NCBI RefSeq assembly: GCF_000802205.1
Contig: NZ_CP012850.1
Span: forward strand, 2,294,001 to 2,358,000
DNA length: 64,000 nucleotides
Direction: 5' to 3'
Source of the DNA: Candidatus Nitrosocosmicus oleophilus
Lineage (GTDB): Archaea > Thermoproteota > Nitrososphaeria > Nitrososphaerales > Nitrososphaeraceae
Each line of letters begins with the position of its first letter. Position 1 is the stretch's first letter. The position numbers and the translations under genes are program-made. The notes beneath the pieces are model-generated. The model was not told where the DNA came from, made no database searches, and saw nothing but the letters and a program-made list of their open reading frames with translations. Shown here piece after piece: positions 38,196 to 47,264 of the stretch.

Positions 38196-38426
38196 TTATG
38201 AAACAGATATCAATGTTGTCATGTTATCTACTCCGTCAATAAGTGGTAACTTTTCGTCTATTTCGCTCTTCACTTGTTGCAAATTATCCGATTCAAAAAT
38301 GATCACTAGATCATAAATTCCGTATACAGATTTAACTGCCTTTACTGTAGATAACTGTTTTATATGATCTATTACACTGGATTGTTTCTTATAATTAACA
38401 TTCAATAATACATAGGCTTCACTCAA
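38196..38426 (-). CDS. Stand-alone Lrp/AsnC RAM-domain protein
   Basis: 76 residues matching only the C-terminal ligand-binding/oligomerisation (RAM) domain of Lrp/AsnC regulators: AYVLLNVNYKKQSSVIDHI, GIYDLVIIFES and VDNMTTLISVS give the beta-alpha-beta-beta-alpha-beta order. There is no helix-turn-helix. Such single-domain proteins bind amino acids or modulate full-length Lrp partners. It is probably co-transcribed with trxB, 46 bases downstream. Confidence 0.85.
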   Translation of the reverse strand: MSEAYVLLNVNYKKQSSVIDHIKQLSTVKAVKSVYGIYDLVIIFESDNLQQVKSEIDEKLPLIDGVDNMTTLISVS

Positions 38427-38524
38427 AATAATCTGTAAGTATGCTATTGCCTTTATTAATAAAGATTGATGTCTTACGAAATATTTTCAATATGACCAAT
38501 TATTATTTCAGAATTTTTATATAT

Positions 38525-39361
38525 TTAATATTTCAAATCAAGTTTTTTTACATGCTCTAATCCAAAATTAACAGCAGGAAAGTAATTTTTGTTTGAGATT
38601 GTGGGTTCAAAACTAATCTTGCCCTTATATGAAATTTTTTTTAAGGTTTTTACAATTATATCAAAATCAATATGGCCAAATCCTGGCATTTTCCTGTTAT
38701 TATCAGCAAAGTGCATATGAGAAAGAATATGCTGTGAATTTAGAATTGTATCCTCAAAAGAATCTTCCTCTATGTTCATATGAAAAGTATCTAGCATGAG
38801 TTCTAAATCATTACATTTTTCGATTAGCGGTGTTGCGTCTAAATAAGTACTACAGTAGGGTGTTGAATATCGATTAAGTGGTTCTACCATCAAAGAGACA
38901 TCTACATCTCTAGCAATTTTTAAAAGCCGGTTCAATAAAGGGACACAACTAGACAACACAGTAGTCTTGTGATTTGGTTTAACGTTCCTATGAGTTACGT
39001 CAAAAGAATAAATTGGATCTGAAAACAAACACAGATTAATTCGATTTCCTCCAAAATAATTACATAATTTAATGCACTTTAGCACATAATCTTCAGAATA
39101 TTTCAGTATTGATTTATCGTTACTTAGAAGACGCCTTTTCCAACCGTTTGAACTCGACCTACCCCACATCCCAGTAACTCCTATTACTTTTATGTCAAAT
39201 GAATTTAGAAGATCCTTAAGATGATCCCAATCCATATCATCTGGTTCTCCATACACTTCCACTTCAGTCAAACCTAATCGGCAAAGGTTTTCTAAGGTTT
39301 CTATCTCGTTTTTTTGTATATTCAGAAACGAAGATAAAGTAATAGAGTATGAAAATGTCAT
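38525..39361 (-). CDS. Sugar phosphate isomerase/epimerase, TIM barrel (EboE-like role possible)
   Basis: Xylose-isomerase-like TIM barrel of 278 residues. The four metal ligands of the epimerase subgroup are all visible: E160 (LMVEPLNRY), D191 (LMLDTFHMN), H217 (SHMHFADNN) and E252 (ISFEP). The GFGHIDF block is also conserved. Members act on ketoses, inosose or similar polyols. It lies 64 bases downstream of an alkaline-phosphatase-type hydrolase on the same strand; that pairing is the EboE/EboF arrangement of the bacterial ebo cluster. EboE proteins are usually longer (about 400), so the link is inference. Confidence 0.88.
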   Translation of the reverse strand: MTFSYSITLSSFLNIQKNEIETLENLCRLGLTEVEVYGEPDDMDWDHLKDLLNSFDIKVIGVTGMWGRSSSNGWKRRLLSNDKSILKYSEDYVLKCIKLCNYFGGNRINLCLFSDPIYSFDVTHRNVKPNHKTTVLSSCVPLLNRLLKIARDVDVSLMVEPLNRYSTPYCSTYLDATPLIEKCNDLELMLDTFHMNIEEDSFEDTILNSQHILSHMHFADNNRKMPGFGHIDFDIIVKTLKKISYKGKISFEPTISNKNYFPAVNFGLEHVKKLDLKY

Positions 39362-39425
39362 TTTATTGTTGATCTAACTAACGAAATTTTTTTCGCATAA
39401 AATGCTATCTAATTCTTGTATCCTC

Positions 39426-40880
39426 TTAAACAAAGTTCTTTCTTACTATTTCAAAAATATCCAAACAATTGATTACAGGATGTCCGTCGAAAATTTCTTT
39501 ATCAATATGTTCTATTTTCTTGTTTGATACGAATGCAGACAAGCCCTCCCCTGATTCAATGCTGAATGGTCTTCCATGGGATCCTCTGATCAGGCTAGTA
39601 TCTGTCGAGATGCATTTTCTTTTAGGGTCGATGAATAAATCTAGAGGGTCATATCCTGGTTTTCTGTGAATATCAACTGTTTTAGTAAAGCTAGGTGCTT
39701 TTTCAATTTCATTATTTTTAGTATCATCAGGATTTGAGTTCTTGATTTTCTGGTCATCATACCACCAGTAGTAACTAAACCATTTGTCCTTTTCCGCTAT
39801 GGCAATGAGTTCTCCACTCCTTGCATGATCTATGTGAAGGTTTTGTTTTTCTTTCTCATCACAAACCATATGGATTCCGTTGATATCTTCTATCGCAATT
39901 TTAATCTTCTGTTTATCTATCTTGTTACTTGTATTCATGTAAACATGTGCTACTTGATGATCTACCATTGCAAAGGCTTCACTATATTCATAGTCGATAT
40001 ATTCTTTTCCGTTAATGGTTCTTACTTGGAGCAATCCCTTCTCTCTTAAAATTCTATTTATTGGTATCGCATTTTTTACATCATTAAATCCATACTCAGA
40101 AATCAAGAGAAAATGAGTTTCATCAAAAATACCTGCTTCCTTAACCTTTTCTATAATATTACCGACGCAATTATCGATTTGCTTTAAATCATCTGTTACT
40201 TGGGGGCTAGAATAACCAAATTTCTGAGCAGTATAATCAAGTTGTGGAAAGTAAGCGTACAACAAGTTTGGGCGATGGTTTTTGATGGTGTATTGAACAG
40301 ATTTCGTTATCCATTCAGAGGACTTTATAGAAGAAAACGGACCCCAATAATTCATCAGATTAAATCCGCCAATTTCTTTGCTTATTTCCTCATAATAGTT
40401 TACTGGTTTAGAATAACACCACATGTCCATCTGTCCGTTTTCTAAATGGATAGGACGAGGGGTAACAACGTAGTCATTATTTGAATACATAGAGTTTTGC
40501 CAGAATAAAAGGGCTGTCTTGAGGACATCATTTTTGGCTTTTATAGTATCCCAAATTTTTTCAGCCTGAACAAGATTAGTAGATTGCTCCCAGAATAAGG
40601 TCTGTAAGTTTTCTCTATCAAAAAAACCATTTGAAATAATTCCATGTTCCTTTGGATATTTTCCAGTCAAAATACTTGCCTGGACGGAACATGTTACAGA
40701 CGGAAACACAGGCTTCATATATCCATATTCACCGTCGTTCCCAAGCAAACTTGAGATATTAGGATAATCCTGAGATGCCGAAGAAATATGTGAAACCCCT
40801 AATCCTACAATATCTAAAATAACAAAATATTTTGAACTTTTATTATTGTTGTTTGTCAAACAAGTGAATATATTGGTCAT
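39426..40880 (-). CDS. Alkaline-phosphatase-superfamily hydrolase, nucleotide pyrophosphatase type (EboF-like)
   Basis: 484-residue metal-dependent phosphodiesterase/phosphatase fold. D23 (ILDIVGLG) and the nucleophile T63 (FPSVTCSVQASILTG) form the first metal site; LDYTAQKFG, SEYGFND and DHQVAHVY supply further ligands. GKYPKEHGIISNGFFDR is typical of nucleotide pyrophosphatases. It has no signal peptide, so it is probably cytoplasmic. It is directly upstream of a TIM-barrel isomerase. In bacteria this family member accompanies EboE in the ebo cluster. Substrate unknown; a polar insert near 385-400 is specific to this protein. Confidence 0.88.
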   Translation of the reverse strand: MTNIFTCLTNNNNKSSKYFVILDIVGLGVSHISSASQDYPNISSLLGNDGEYGYMKPVFPSVTCSVQASILTGKYPKEHGIISNGFFDRENLQTLFWEQSTNLVQAEKIWDTIKAKNDVLKTALLFWQNSMYSNNDYVVTPRPIHLENGQMDMWCYSKPVNYYEEISKEIGGFNLMNYWGPFSSIKSSEWITKSVQYTIKNHRPNLLYAYFPQLDYTAQKFGYSSPQVTDDLKQIDNCVGNIIEKVKEAGIFDETHFLLISEYGFNDVKNAIPINRILREKGLLQVRTINGKEYIDYEYSEAFAMVDHQVAHVYMNTSNKIDKQKIKIAIEDINGIHMVCDEKEKQNLHIDHARSGELIAIAEKDKWFSYYWWYDDQKIKNSNPDDTKNNEIEKAPSFTKTVDIHRKPGYDPLDLFIDPKRKCISTDTSLIRGSHGRPFSIESGEGLSAFVSNKKIEHIDKEIFDGHPVINCLDIFEIVRKNFV

Positions 40881-41116
40881 AGTATTTATTAATCAATAGA
40901 AAATTCTGCTTTATCCGTGGATAAAATTAACTAGCATACATTTGGCCTGTCTAGTAGAGCTTCCTCGTTTTCATCTTTTTGAAAATACCAAATAACTCAC
41001 CCTAATAGAATCTACTTTAATTCCATGTTTTGTACAATAGAAAAAATAAATGATTAACTAAAATAGATGTACCCGATTGCAAATCTCAAATTAGTTAGTT
41101 ATTGATTAAGTGTGTA

Positions 41117-41263
41117 TTAATCAATCTTTTGTATTTTTAATAGTATCTCGCATTTGGGACAACTCAAGCCCAAGAACTTGAATAACAAATCCCCATCTTC
41201 GAATTCCTCCGTTATGAGTTGACTTAAATTTATTGCTTCCTTACAAAATGGACATTTTGCCAT
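41117..41263 (-). CDS. Zinc-ribbon mini-protein
   Basis: A 48-residue frame from ATG at 41263. Two CPxC knuckles, C4-P-F-C7 and C35-P-K-C38, are separated by 27 residues, enough for one zinc ribbon. The remaining residues are acidic in the middle (ITEEFEDGDLL) and lysine-rich at the end. Free-standing zinc ribbons of this size are common in archaea and usually bind nucleic acid or protein partners. It lies between the phosphatase gene and a small membrane protein, with its own AT-rich upstream region. Below the usual length cut-off, so easily missed. Confidence 0.75.
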   Translation of the reverse strand: MAKCPFCKEAINLSQLITEEFEDGDLLFKFLGLSCPKCEILLKIQKID

Positions 41264-41745
41264 ATGTATGAGATATCCAAAGTTCTTATTTAAAACTAGT
41301 GAATGCTATGTTATTTATGGTAAAGCCAACCTTTCTTGCTTAAAACTATAAATTCAATCGGTTTTTTGATGATATTCTTACATCCGATAATCAAGAAATT
41401 GTTTATATTATAGTTAGGTGCACCTAATATTGCATCTAATAAAGCATTGTTGTCAAGCAAAAACAACATCCAAATCCCTTGTTTGATGTCCAAATGTCTT
41501 ACCTTCAAACCAATACACGTCTGGAAAATCTGGAAGTTGTTGAAAGGGTTGGCATCACATTATACCACGATTGGCAGTATGGCGGAAAAAAGGATGGCAT
41601 TTTAAATGTCACCCAATTTTCAACTTTCAATAAAAGTCTTTGGATTTATTCATGTTTAGCAATTGTTAATACTAGAAACACTTGTCAAAATTAAATAAAG
41701 AAAAATAGGATCATGACTTAATTACTTTTCTTAACATATACTATT
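41264..41745. other. Intergenic gap with two weak opposed frames
   Basis: 482 bases. A 65-codon minus frame (41311-41508) and a 71-codon plus frame (41479-41694, TTG start) partly face each other. Neither shows a motif, a signal or a good start, and I leave both out as genes. Confidence 0.45.
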
Positions 41746-42114
41746 ATGAAAGGCTACCAGAAGCTAACCATTATCACAGCTATTTTAGGACTCATTATTC
41801 CCTTTATTGGGCTCTTTTTGTATTTTTTGATAAATAGCTTTGTTGGAATCCCGATTTTGGCACTTTTTGTTGGTTGGGCATTGCTAATAGCAATAGCTAT
41901 AATAGGAATAAACGTAGGAGCCATTATTGCTGCATTTAAAATTAAAAATAATAAAATTGTTGGAGGCATCTTAATCGCGTGTGGAGTAATGCTTTTCGCT
42001 CTGATTCAATGGTTTGCAGTGCCTGCATTGGCATTATTTGTTATTGCGGGGATATTGGCCCTTAGAGAAAAGAACACTCTTAGCAATCTTAAAAGTGACA
42101 ATTTAGCACCTTAG
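41746..42114 (+). CDS. Small membrane protein with four helices
   Basis: 122 residues with about four hydrophobic segments: 8-30, 35-63, 72-90 and 92-107. The ends are polar, and the C-terminus (REKNTLSNLKSDNLAP) is probably cytoplasmic. Composition is that of a DUF-type inner membrane protein. No motif that would name a function. It stands alone between AT-rich gaps, with a TATA-like TATACTAT just before the ATG. Confidence 0.65.
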   Translation: MKGYQKLTIITAILGLIIPFIGLFLYFLINSFVGIPILALFVGWALLIAIAIIGINVGAIIAAFKIKNNKIVGGILIACGVMLFALIQWFAVPALALFVIAGILALREKNTLSNLKSDNLAP

Positions 42115-42286
42115 CAAGATAGTCTACTAATTAGTATTTTGCAAACTTTCGCCTTTATTTTTTGGAAATATGCAAGAAAAAAGTATGTTCCACAAGATTC
42201 AACTAAGCCAGGATAAAGATAAAAAATAATATCTAGGTTTAGGACTAAACTCCTCTCAATTCACTTCAAAAAAACTCTGATCTTTT

Positions 42287-42829
42287 TTACTCTTCACTCA
42301 TTTCCTTAGCAGCATCTTCACATTCAGACATATCTCCAATACCTGATGATCCCTTCTTTTCGCTGCAATTGTTGATATTGTAATAATGTATGCCATTATT
42401 ATCAGTTAGATATTCGCCTCTTTGTTGAGAATCTGATATGGTATCATTGTTTGTAGCTTCACTGCTAACATTAGCCTTTATAGTATCATTAGAGGAATCC
42501 AAATCACTTTGATCTTTCACTACTCCTGTACTTGTATTAGTTGATGACAAAGAATTTAGTAGTGGAACACTTTGCATAGGTACATTAGTAACATTCTCGC
42601 TACTACTAGAATTTTCATTTAACCTGGAATTTTCATTTGGAATGATAATTGTAGTTACAGGATTACTTTCAAAACTGCTTACTGAAGAATTTGAAAGTGT
42701 CGAATTCTTTTCAGGTACAAAAGAAGATGCACTACTGGATTGAATATCTGGTGACCAAATAATGATAAAAGCTGATGCTACGAAGCAACCTAAACTTACG
42801 AGTAAAGCCAAATTAATAGATTTATTCAT
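42287..42829 (-). CDS. Secreted or anchored S/N-rich protein with C-terminal two-cysteine motif
   Basis: 180 residues. An N-terminal hydrophobic segment at 7-25 (LALLVSLGCFVASAFIIIW) is followed by about 100 residues dominated by S, N, T and V, likely disordered and perhaps glycosylated. The C-terminus is compact: GIHYYNINNCSEKKG and DMSECEDAAKEMSEE contain the only two cysteines after the anchor, which may form a disulfide. No known domain. It fits the general pattern of exported proteins here. Confidence 0.65.
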   Translation of the reverse strand: MNKSINLALLVSLGCFVASAFIIIWSPDIQSSSASSFVPEKNSTLSNSSVSSFESNPVTTIIIPNENSRLNENSSSSENVTNVPMQSVPLLNSLSSTNTSTGVVKDQSDLDSSNDTIKANVSSEATNNDTISDSQQRGEYLTDNNGIHYYNINNCSEKKGSSGIGDMSECEDAAKEMSEE

Positions 42830-42970
42830 GTCATATACACATCATGAAAACCCATTTAAAAAAATTTGTAATACAAACCGTCTAGTTTGCATGTATATGA
42901 CTTACCTTGTTAATTCATATTTTTGGATTAATAAAATAGTGAAAATTATCTCCTAATCTAAGGGACTTAA

Positions 42971-43939
42971 TTATGTCATGCTTATCCATCTACCGAGTAC
43001 TATGCACGGAATTGTAAGTAATGCTACAATTGACCCCGGCAGCAGGCCAACTTCGCCTGCTATAAATGCTGAATCTAGCATTATGAGGAGAATTAGCATG
43101 TATTTGACCAAGAATCTCATCATAAACTCACCCCGGCTGCGATCCATTTTGGAGGCTTTACCGAAAAGTAAATTGATCAAGAACAAGAATAATAAAATAA
43201 AAATTAGAAAATCCAATTTTAATGGGACCAAAATAATTGCTAAAGATAAAGTGATAAGCAAAAAGATAAGATACGTAATTTGGATTCTTTGAATATTTAG
43301 GGCATTTTTGACTATTAAGAATTCTCTGGTTGTTTCGTTTTTGCTAAGAGAGGTAAGGACAAAGACATGAAAATATACAGCAAAGGATGCCAAGGCAAGT
43401 AATAGAGAAGAGTTAAAACCTGTATTAGACATCAAAAGACTTCCGTTTTCAACTGTGCTATTGCTTGACAAATCAAAAACAAAGCTTGCACCATACAGAA
43501 CGTTTAATGCTCGTATTCCCGCCATCAAATATGGTCTGAAAAAGCCATTCTTGATTCGATAGTTATATGATAATATGCCTATAATAAGTAACATCGAGAT
43601 TCCAACAGCCGAAAGATTTACAAATGATGCTAGGATTATTCCCAGGCTAAACATGAGGATGGCAAGTAATAGTGCATTTGTTTTTCTTATTTTGCCTGAG
43701 GGTAAAGGTCTAGTTGGTCGCTCAAGTCTATCTACCCTGATATCAAATAGATCATTTGAGACCATACCACCAAGGTATAAAAATATGGATGAAAAAATCA
43801 GGATCACGAGATCTGAAATATTGTAACCTATTGATGGATTTATGCTAAGGGCAACTGCTAAAAAACCTACGATAATATCTGGTGGAATTGTAAAAACATT
43901 AGAAATACGGAAGAGTTTTAGATAAGGATTTTGTAACAT
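42971..43939 (-). CDS. UbiA-family prenyltransferase, EboC-like
   Basis: Polytopic intramembrane prenyltransferase fold, 322 residues, with about eight to nine helices. The first aspartate motif NDxxDxxxD is at 62-70 (NDLFDIRVD), followed by RLERPTRPLPSGKI. The second motif is not the normal DxxxD: the region reads LSKNETTREF, with glutamates instead. The wording around both sites resembles EboC proteins more than geranylgeranylglyceryl-phosphate geranylgeranyltransferase, the main alternative in an archaeon. A TIM-barrel isomerase gene lies 34 bases upstream on the same strand, supporting the ebo-like reading. Confidence 0.85.
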   Translation of the reverse strand: MLQNPYLKLFRISNVFTIPPDIIVGFLAVALSINPSIGYNISDLVILIFSSIFLYLGGMVSNDLFDIRVDRLERPTRPLPSGKIRKTNALLLAILMFSLGIILASFVNLSAVGISMLLIIGILSYNYRIKNGFFRPYLMAGIRALNVLYGASFVFDLSSNSTVENGSLLMSNTGFNSSLLLALASFAVYFHVFVLTSLSKNETTREFLIVKNALNIQRIQITYLIFLLITLSLAIILVPLKLDFLIFILLFLFLINLLFGKASKMDRSRGEFMMRFLVKYMLILLIMLDSAFIAGEVGLLPGSIVALLTIPCIVLGRWISMT

Positions 43940-43973
43940 GATAATTCAGTCAAATATTTGGAGTAACATGTGT

Positions 43974-44792
43974 CTAAATTGAATTAATGTAGTTCATTGA
44001 TTCTAAAGCAGCACCAATGGGGTTTTCCTTATAAGGATATAGTTCAACAGTAACATAACCATCATAGCCTATTTCGTCCATTTTTGCAAAAGCGGTTCTA
44101 AAATCAATCGATCCATGTCCAGGGATCAGATGGAAATGCTTTCGGTTTTTTATATCGGCCATATGAAAATGTTCAATAAAGTTTTGCAACTTGAGAATCA
44201 AAGCGCTAGGATCCTCATTAACACAGTAAAAATGACCAATATCAAAATTTAATTTCAAATATTCAGAATCAAATTCCTTCATAAAATCCATAAATTCAGT
44301 TGAAGATTCTAGCAACAATTCTGGTTCTGGTTCAATCAAAACTTTTATTTGTTTTTTCTCTGCTTGTGGGAGGACAGACCTTATACCGCTCGCAAAAAGT
44401 TCCAAATACTTGTTTCTGCTTGTAGACATTTCAATCGGTCCTCCTGGTTCCACTGAAATATTTTTTGCGCCAAGTTTTTCAGCTAGATTAATGCAATCTA
44501 TTGTATGTTTTATGCGGAGCTCGCGAGCATCTTTATCATTTTCTATCCAAGAAGGATGATAGGTATCGCCTAATCCAAATAAAGTAAAAGCATTTAGGTT
44601 TGAAATTTGTAACTTATTGCGACTTAATGAATTCTTAATCTCATTAATTTTATTTTCATTCAAATTTGGCGGGTAGGCATGGGGCACGTCACACATTATT
44701 TCGACACCTTGATAGCCTATTTTGGAGATTTCCTCTATCGATCGGGTTAGTGAATAATTGGTAAAGGCATTAGTACTAAAGGCAAACTTCAC
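43974..44792 (-). CDS. Sugar phosphate isomerase/epimerase, TIM barrel (second copy type)
   Basis: 272-residue xylose-isomerase-like barrel. Metal ligands E154 (VLIEPEPEL), D184 (LNFDIGHFYC), H210 (EHFHMADI) and E250 (VTVELYPY) are present, with LIPGHGSIDF. It is only distantly similar to the protein at 38525, so it is not a recent duplicate. It precedes the EboC-like gene by 34 bases and is probably co-translated with it. Possible substrates are polyols or keto sugars; none can be picked from sequence. Confidence 0.9.
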   Translation of the reverse strand: MKFAFSTNAFTNYSLTRSIEEISKIGYQGVEIMCDVPHAYPPNLNENKINEIKNSLSRNKLQISNLNAFTLFGLGDTYHPSWIENDKDARELRIKHTIDCINLAEKLGAKNISVEPGGPIEMSTSRNKYLELFASGIRSVLPQAEKKQIKVLIEPEPELLLESSTEFMDFMKEFDSEYLKLNFDIGHFYCVNEDPSALILKLQNFIEHFHMADIKNRKHFHLIPGHGSIDFRTAFAKMDEIGYDGYVTVELYPYKENPIGAALESMNYINSI

Positions 44793-44974
44793 AAAAAAAA
44801 TTATTTTCTTTGGGTTAAATAGTTATGTAGTAATTAAGATAAAGTAATCGTTGATTAATTTAACTGCAATTACTATGCCTAGAGTAGATTTATCTACGCT
44901 TAAAAAATATTGAAACCCTAATCTCTGCAAGTCAATGGAAAATAGAATCTAACTAAAAAAAATTGTAAAAAATA

Positions 44975-46195
44975 TCATGATACCACGATGCTATGAGGAT
45001 CAAGAAATTGATCATTATTACTTCCTTGGGATCCCCAAGTCGACAAGAATTCACCATTGCTATCAAACTTTTGAACTCTGTAATTCAGCTGCTCAACCAC
45101 GTAAACGTTCCCATCAGAATCTACGGCAACATCATGCGGACTTGCCAATTGCCCATTCCCTGGTCCTTTAGATCCCCATGCTGATAGAAAGTTACCTTCG
45201 GTATCAAACTTTTGAATCCGACTATTGCCAGCATCTACTACGTAAATATTATCATTTTTATCTATATCCAACCCAGCTGGCTTCTTGAATTGACCTTCAT
45301 TTTCACCAGTAATACCCCATTTGGAGATAAAGTTACCTTCGCTATCAAACTTTTGAACGTTATTGTTATCAGTATCTGTGACGTATATATTGTCCAAAGA
45401 ATCTATGGCAACGCCTTCGGGAGCATTGAATTGACCATCACCAGTACCCATTGAACCCCATTTAAACAGAAAGTTACCTTCGCTATCAAACTTTTGAATA
45501 TTAAAGTTTGCCATGTCACTTACGTAGGAGTTACCTACAGAATCCAATTTTATAGTATGAGGATGCATGAATTGACCATCACCAGTACCCATTGAACCCC
45601 ATTTAAACAGAAAGTTACCTTCGCTATCAAACTTTTGAACGTTATTGTTATCCATATCAACAACATAAACATTCCCATCTTTGTCTACATCTACTCCATG
45701 AGGTACTCCGAACTGACCGTCTGCCTTACCTTTTGCACCCCACTTTGAGATAAAGTCACCTTGAGTATCAAATTTCTGGATTCTAATATTGCTGTAATCT
45801 ACTACATATACATCGCCAGCACCGCCACCACTACCACTGGTAGTAGTAGGAGTAGGAGTAGGTGTATCAAGGTCATTGCCACCAATTCCAGTCTCGGTTT
45901 CCTGATTCGCAGGTGAGCCTTCATCTTGATTATCCTTGGTTTCAGATTTTTCTATCGGGTTCTGAAACGTTGGTTTTATTATTTCGTTAACCTGAGAATC
46001 TACCTCTTCATCAATATCACCAAGTTCTGAAAGTGAATTCTGCATGTTTGTTGGCATATCAGAATATGGATTATTAAAGGATAAAGAAGGTAGTTGAAAA
46101 TCCGTACTTTGAGCATAAATATCATCATAATCAGATAAGATCAAACTTCCACCTACTGCAGGAATAAGAAGAACCAATAAAACCAGACTATTCAC
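44975..46195 (-). CDS. Secreted NHL-repeat beta-propeller protein
   Basis: 406 residues. A short hydrophobic N-terminus (about 2-20) acts as signal or anchor, then a disordered acidic linker to about 125 ending in a PTPTPT/SGSGGG tract. From about 128 there are six repeats of about 47 residues with the NHL pattern (GNVYVVDxxNNxVQKFDSEG, then FLxKWGxxGxxxGQFxxPxGV), enough for a six-bladed propeller. Two neighbouring blades are nearly identical at DNA level (see repeat). It is probably exposed at the cell surface and binds protein or sugar; enzymatic lyase activity has been shown for some relatives but no catalytic site is evident. Confidence 0.88.
   Translation of the reverse strand: MNSLVLLVLLIPAVGGSLILSDYDDIYAQSTDFQLPSLSFNNPYSDMPTNMQNSLSELGDIDEEVDSQVNEIIKPTFQNPIEKSETKDNQDEGSPANQETETGIGGNDLDTPTPTPTTTSGSGGGAGDVYVVDYSNIRIQKFDTQGDFISKWGAKGKADGQFGVPHGVDVDKDGNVYVVDMDNNNVQKFDSEGNFLFKWGSMGTGDGQFMHPHTIKLDSVGNSYVSDMANFNIQKFDSEGNFLFKWGSMGTGDGQFNAPEGVAIDSLDNIYVTDTDNNNVQKFDSEGNFISKWGITGENEGQFKKPAGLDIDKNDNIYVVDAGNSRIQKFDTEGNFLSAWGSKGPGNGQLASPHDVAVDSDGNVYVVEQLNYRVQKFDSNGEFLSTWGSQGSNNDQFLDPHSIVVS
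45428..45498 (-). repeat. Near-perfect intragenic repeat, copy 1 (NHL blades)
   Basis: This 71-base segment is identical to 45569-45639, 141 bases away, which is one blade of 47 codons. It indicates a recent tandem duplication or gene conversion between neighbouring blades. Confidence 0.85.
45569..45639 (-). repeat. Near-perfect intragenic repeat, copy 2 (NHL blades)
   Basis: Second copy of the 71-base identical segment in the propeller gene; see the copy at 45428. Confidence 0.85.
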
Positions 46196-46664
46196 AAGAT
46201 TTTATTGTTAAATTTATTATTATGTGATTGGGAATAAAAGACAATTATTATCCATATGACAAATTTTTGATGAAATGGATTATCTGAAGGTTTTAGGACA
46301 ATTTACAATAACATTTAGCTGTCATTGATTTGATGACTATGATCTTGCCGTATTTTCCCATTTTTTTACGATTCGGGTTTTCGAATATCTATTCAAACTT
46401 GGTTAAGCTCTAGGTGGCAATAAGATGAAACTTACACCGCACCGAAGAATGATGATTGTTTTGTCGTGGAGGATATGGAAATCTACTAAAGGATTAAATT
46501 TTGATATATAAATGTAAATTTTTTAACCTATCTTATGAACAGAATTAAAAAGCAATAGTCTAGAGTTATCAACAAAGTTTGGTTTAAGAAACAAAACTTG
46601 ATCAATAGGCATTATTCATGTAGCTTTATCAACAGAGATTGAGAAATTGGTAAAAAAATCAAAA
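46196..46664. other. Intergenic gap
   Basis: 469 bases. A GC-richer patch near 46400-46480 holds a 28-codon basic frame (ATG near 46424) that I do not call. TATATAAATG near 46504 is TATA-like. No repeat or RNA recognised. Confidence 0.45.
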
Positions 46665-47264
46665 CTAGACAAGAAAATAGATTGAAAATAGTTCTTGATG
46701 GTTGTAATTGTAATTGACATTTGCTGTAGTCTGAACGAAGTTTTGTATGGTATCAGGTGCGATCAAATGAGCAGAAATATTTCCGGTTCCTCCACTTGCA
46801 AGAATATTTAACATAAATAGCGTTAAAATAAAGCCAACTACTACAGCAACAAGAATTATTATCTTAAATTTCATTGTACCAAGTGTCATCTTACCTTTCG
46901 GATCAGCGGGTGACGATGCAGAGACAGGAGCACTAACTGTTCCATTATTGGCTGGATTAGAATCCTTTAATTCCTCTTCCAGAACTCGCATTCTTTCCGC
47001 ATGTTTGGACGTATTAAGTACGGGGACTCTTTTGATTGTAGATCCATCTATTTTTGATTTGTGTACTTCATATAATATTAGATTTTTACCCTCTTTTGAC
47101 CTCTGATTAAACAATTCTAAGGCATCTTCATAATTTGGAAGTTCTATAGTAGAAGTATTTTTAAATTTCCCAACAATCTCTATCAAGTATTTTTTTGTTA
47201 TCTCCGTATCACCATTAGAGTCCAAATTGGAATCACCATTATTCTTATCATCGATCCCTTCCAT
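46665..47264 (-). CDS. Single-pass membrane protein with a cytoplasmic alpha/beta domain
   Basis: 199 residues. The acidic N-terminus is followed by a compact domain (about 24-95: KYLIEIVGKFKNTSTIELPN, ILYEVHKSKIDGS), then a proline/serine/alanine linker, one membrane helix at about 132-152 (FKIIILVAVVVGFILTLFML) and a short external tail. The orientation follows from the basic residues before the helix. No family recognised. It stands alone. Confidence 0.6.
   Translation of the reverse strand: MEGIDDKNNGDSNLDSNGDTEITKKYLIEIVGKFKNTSTIELPNYEDALELFNQRSKEGKNLILYEVHKSKIDGSTIKRVPVLNTSKHAERMRVLEEELKDSNPANNGTVSAPVSASSPADPKGKMTLGTMKFKIIILVAVVVGFILTLFMLNILASGGTGNISAHLIAPDTIQNFVQTTANVNYNYNHQELFSIYFLV

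Noticed and set aside
41311-41694. Two facing ORFs of 65 and 71 codons
   Set aside because: They overlap each other antisense, and neither has a convincing start, promoter or motif.
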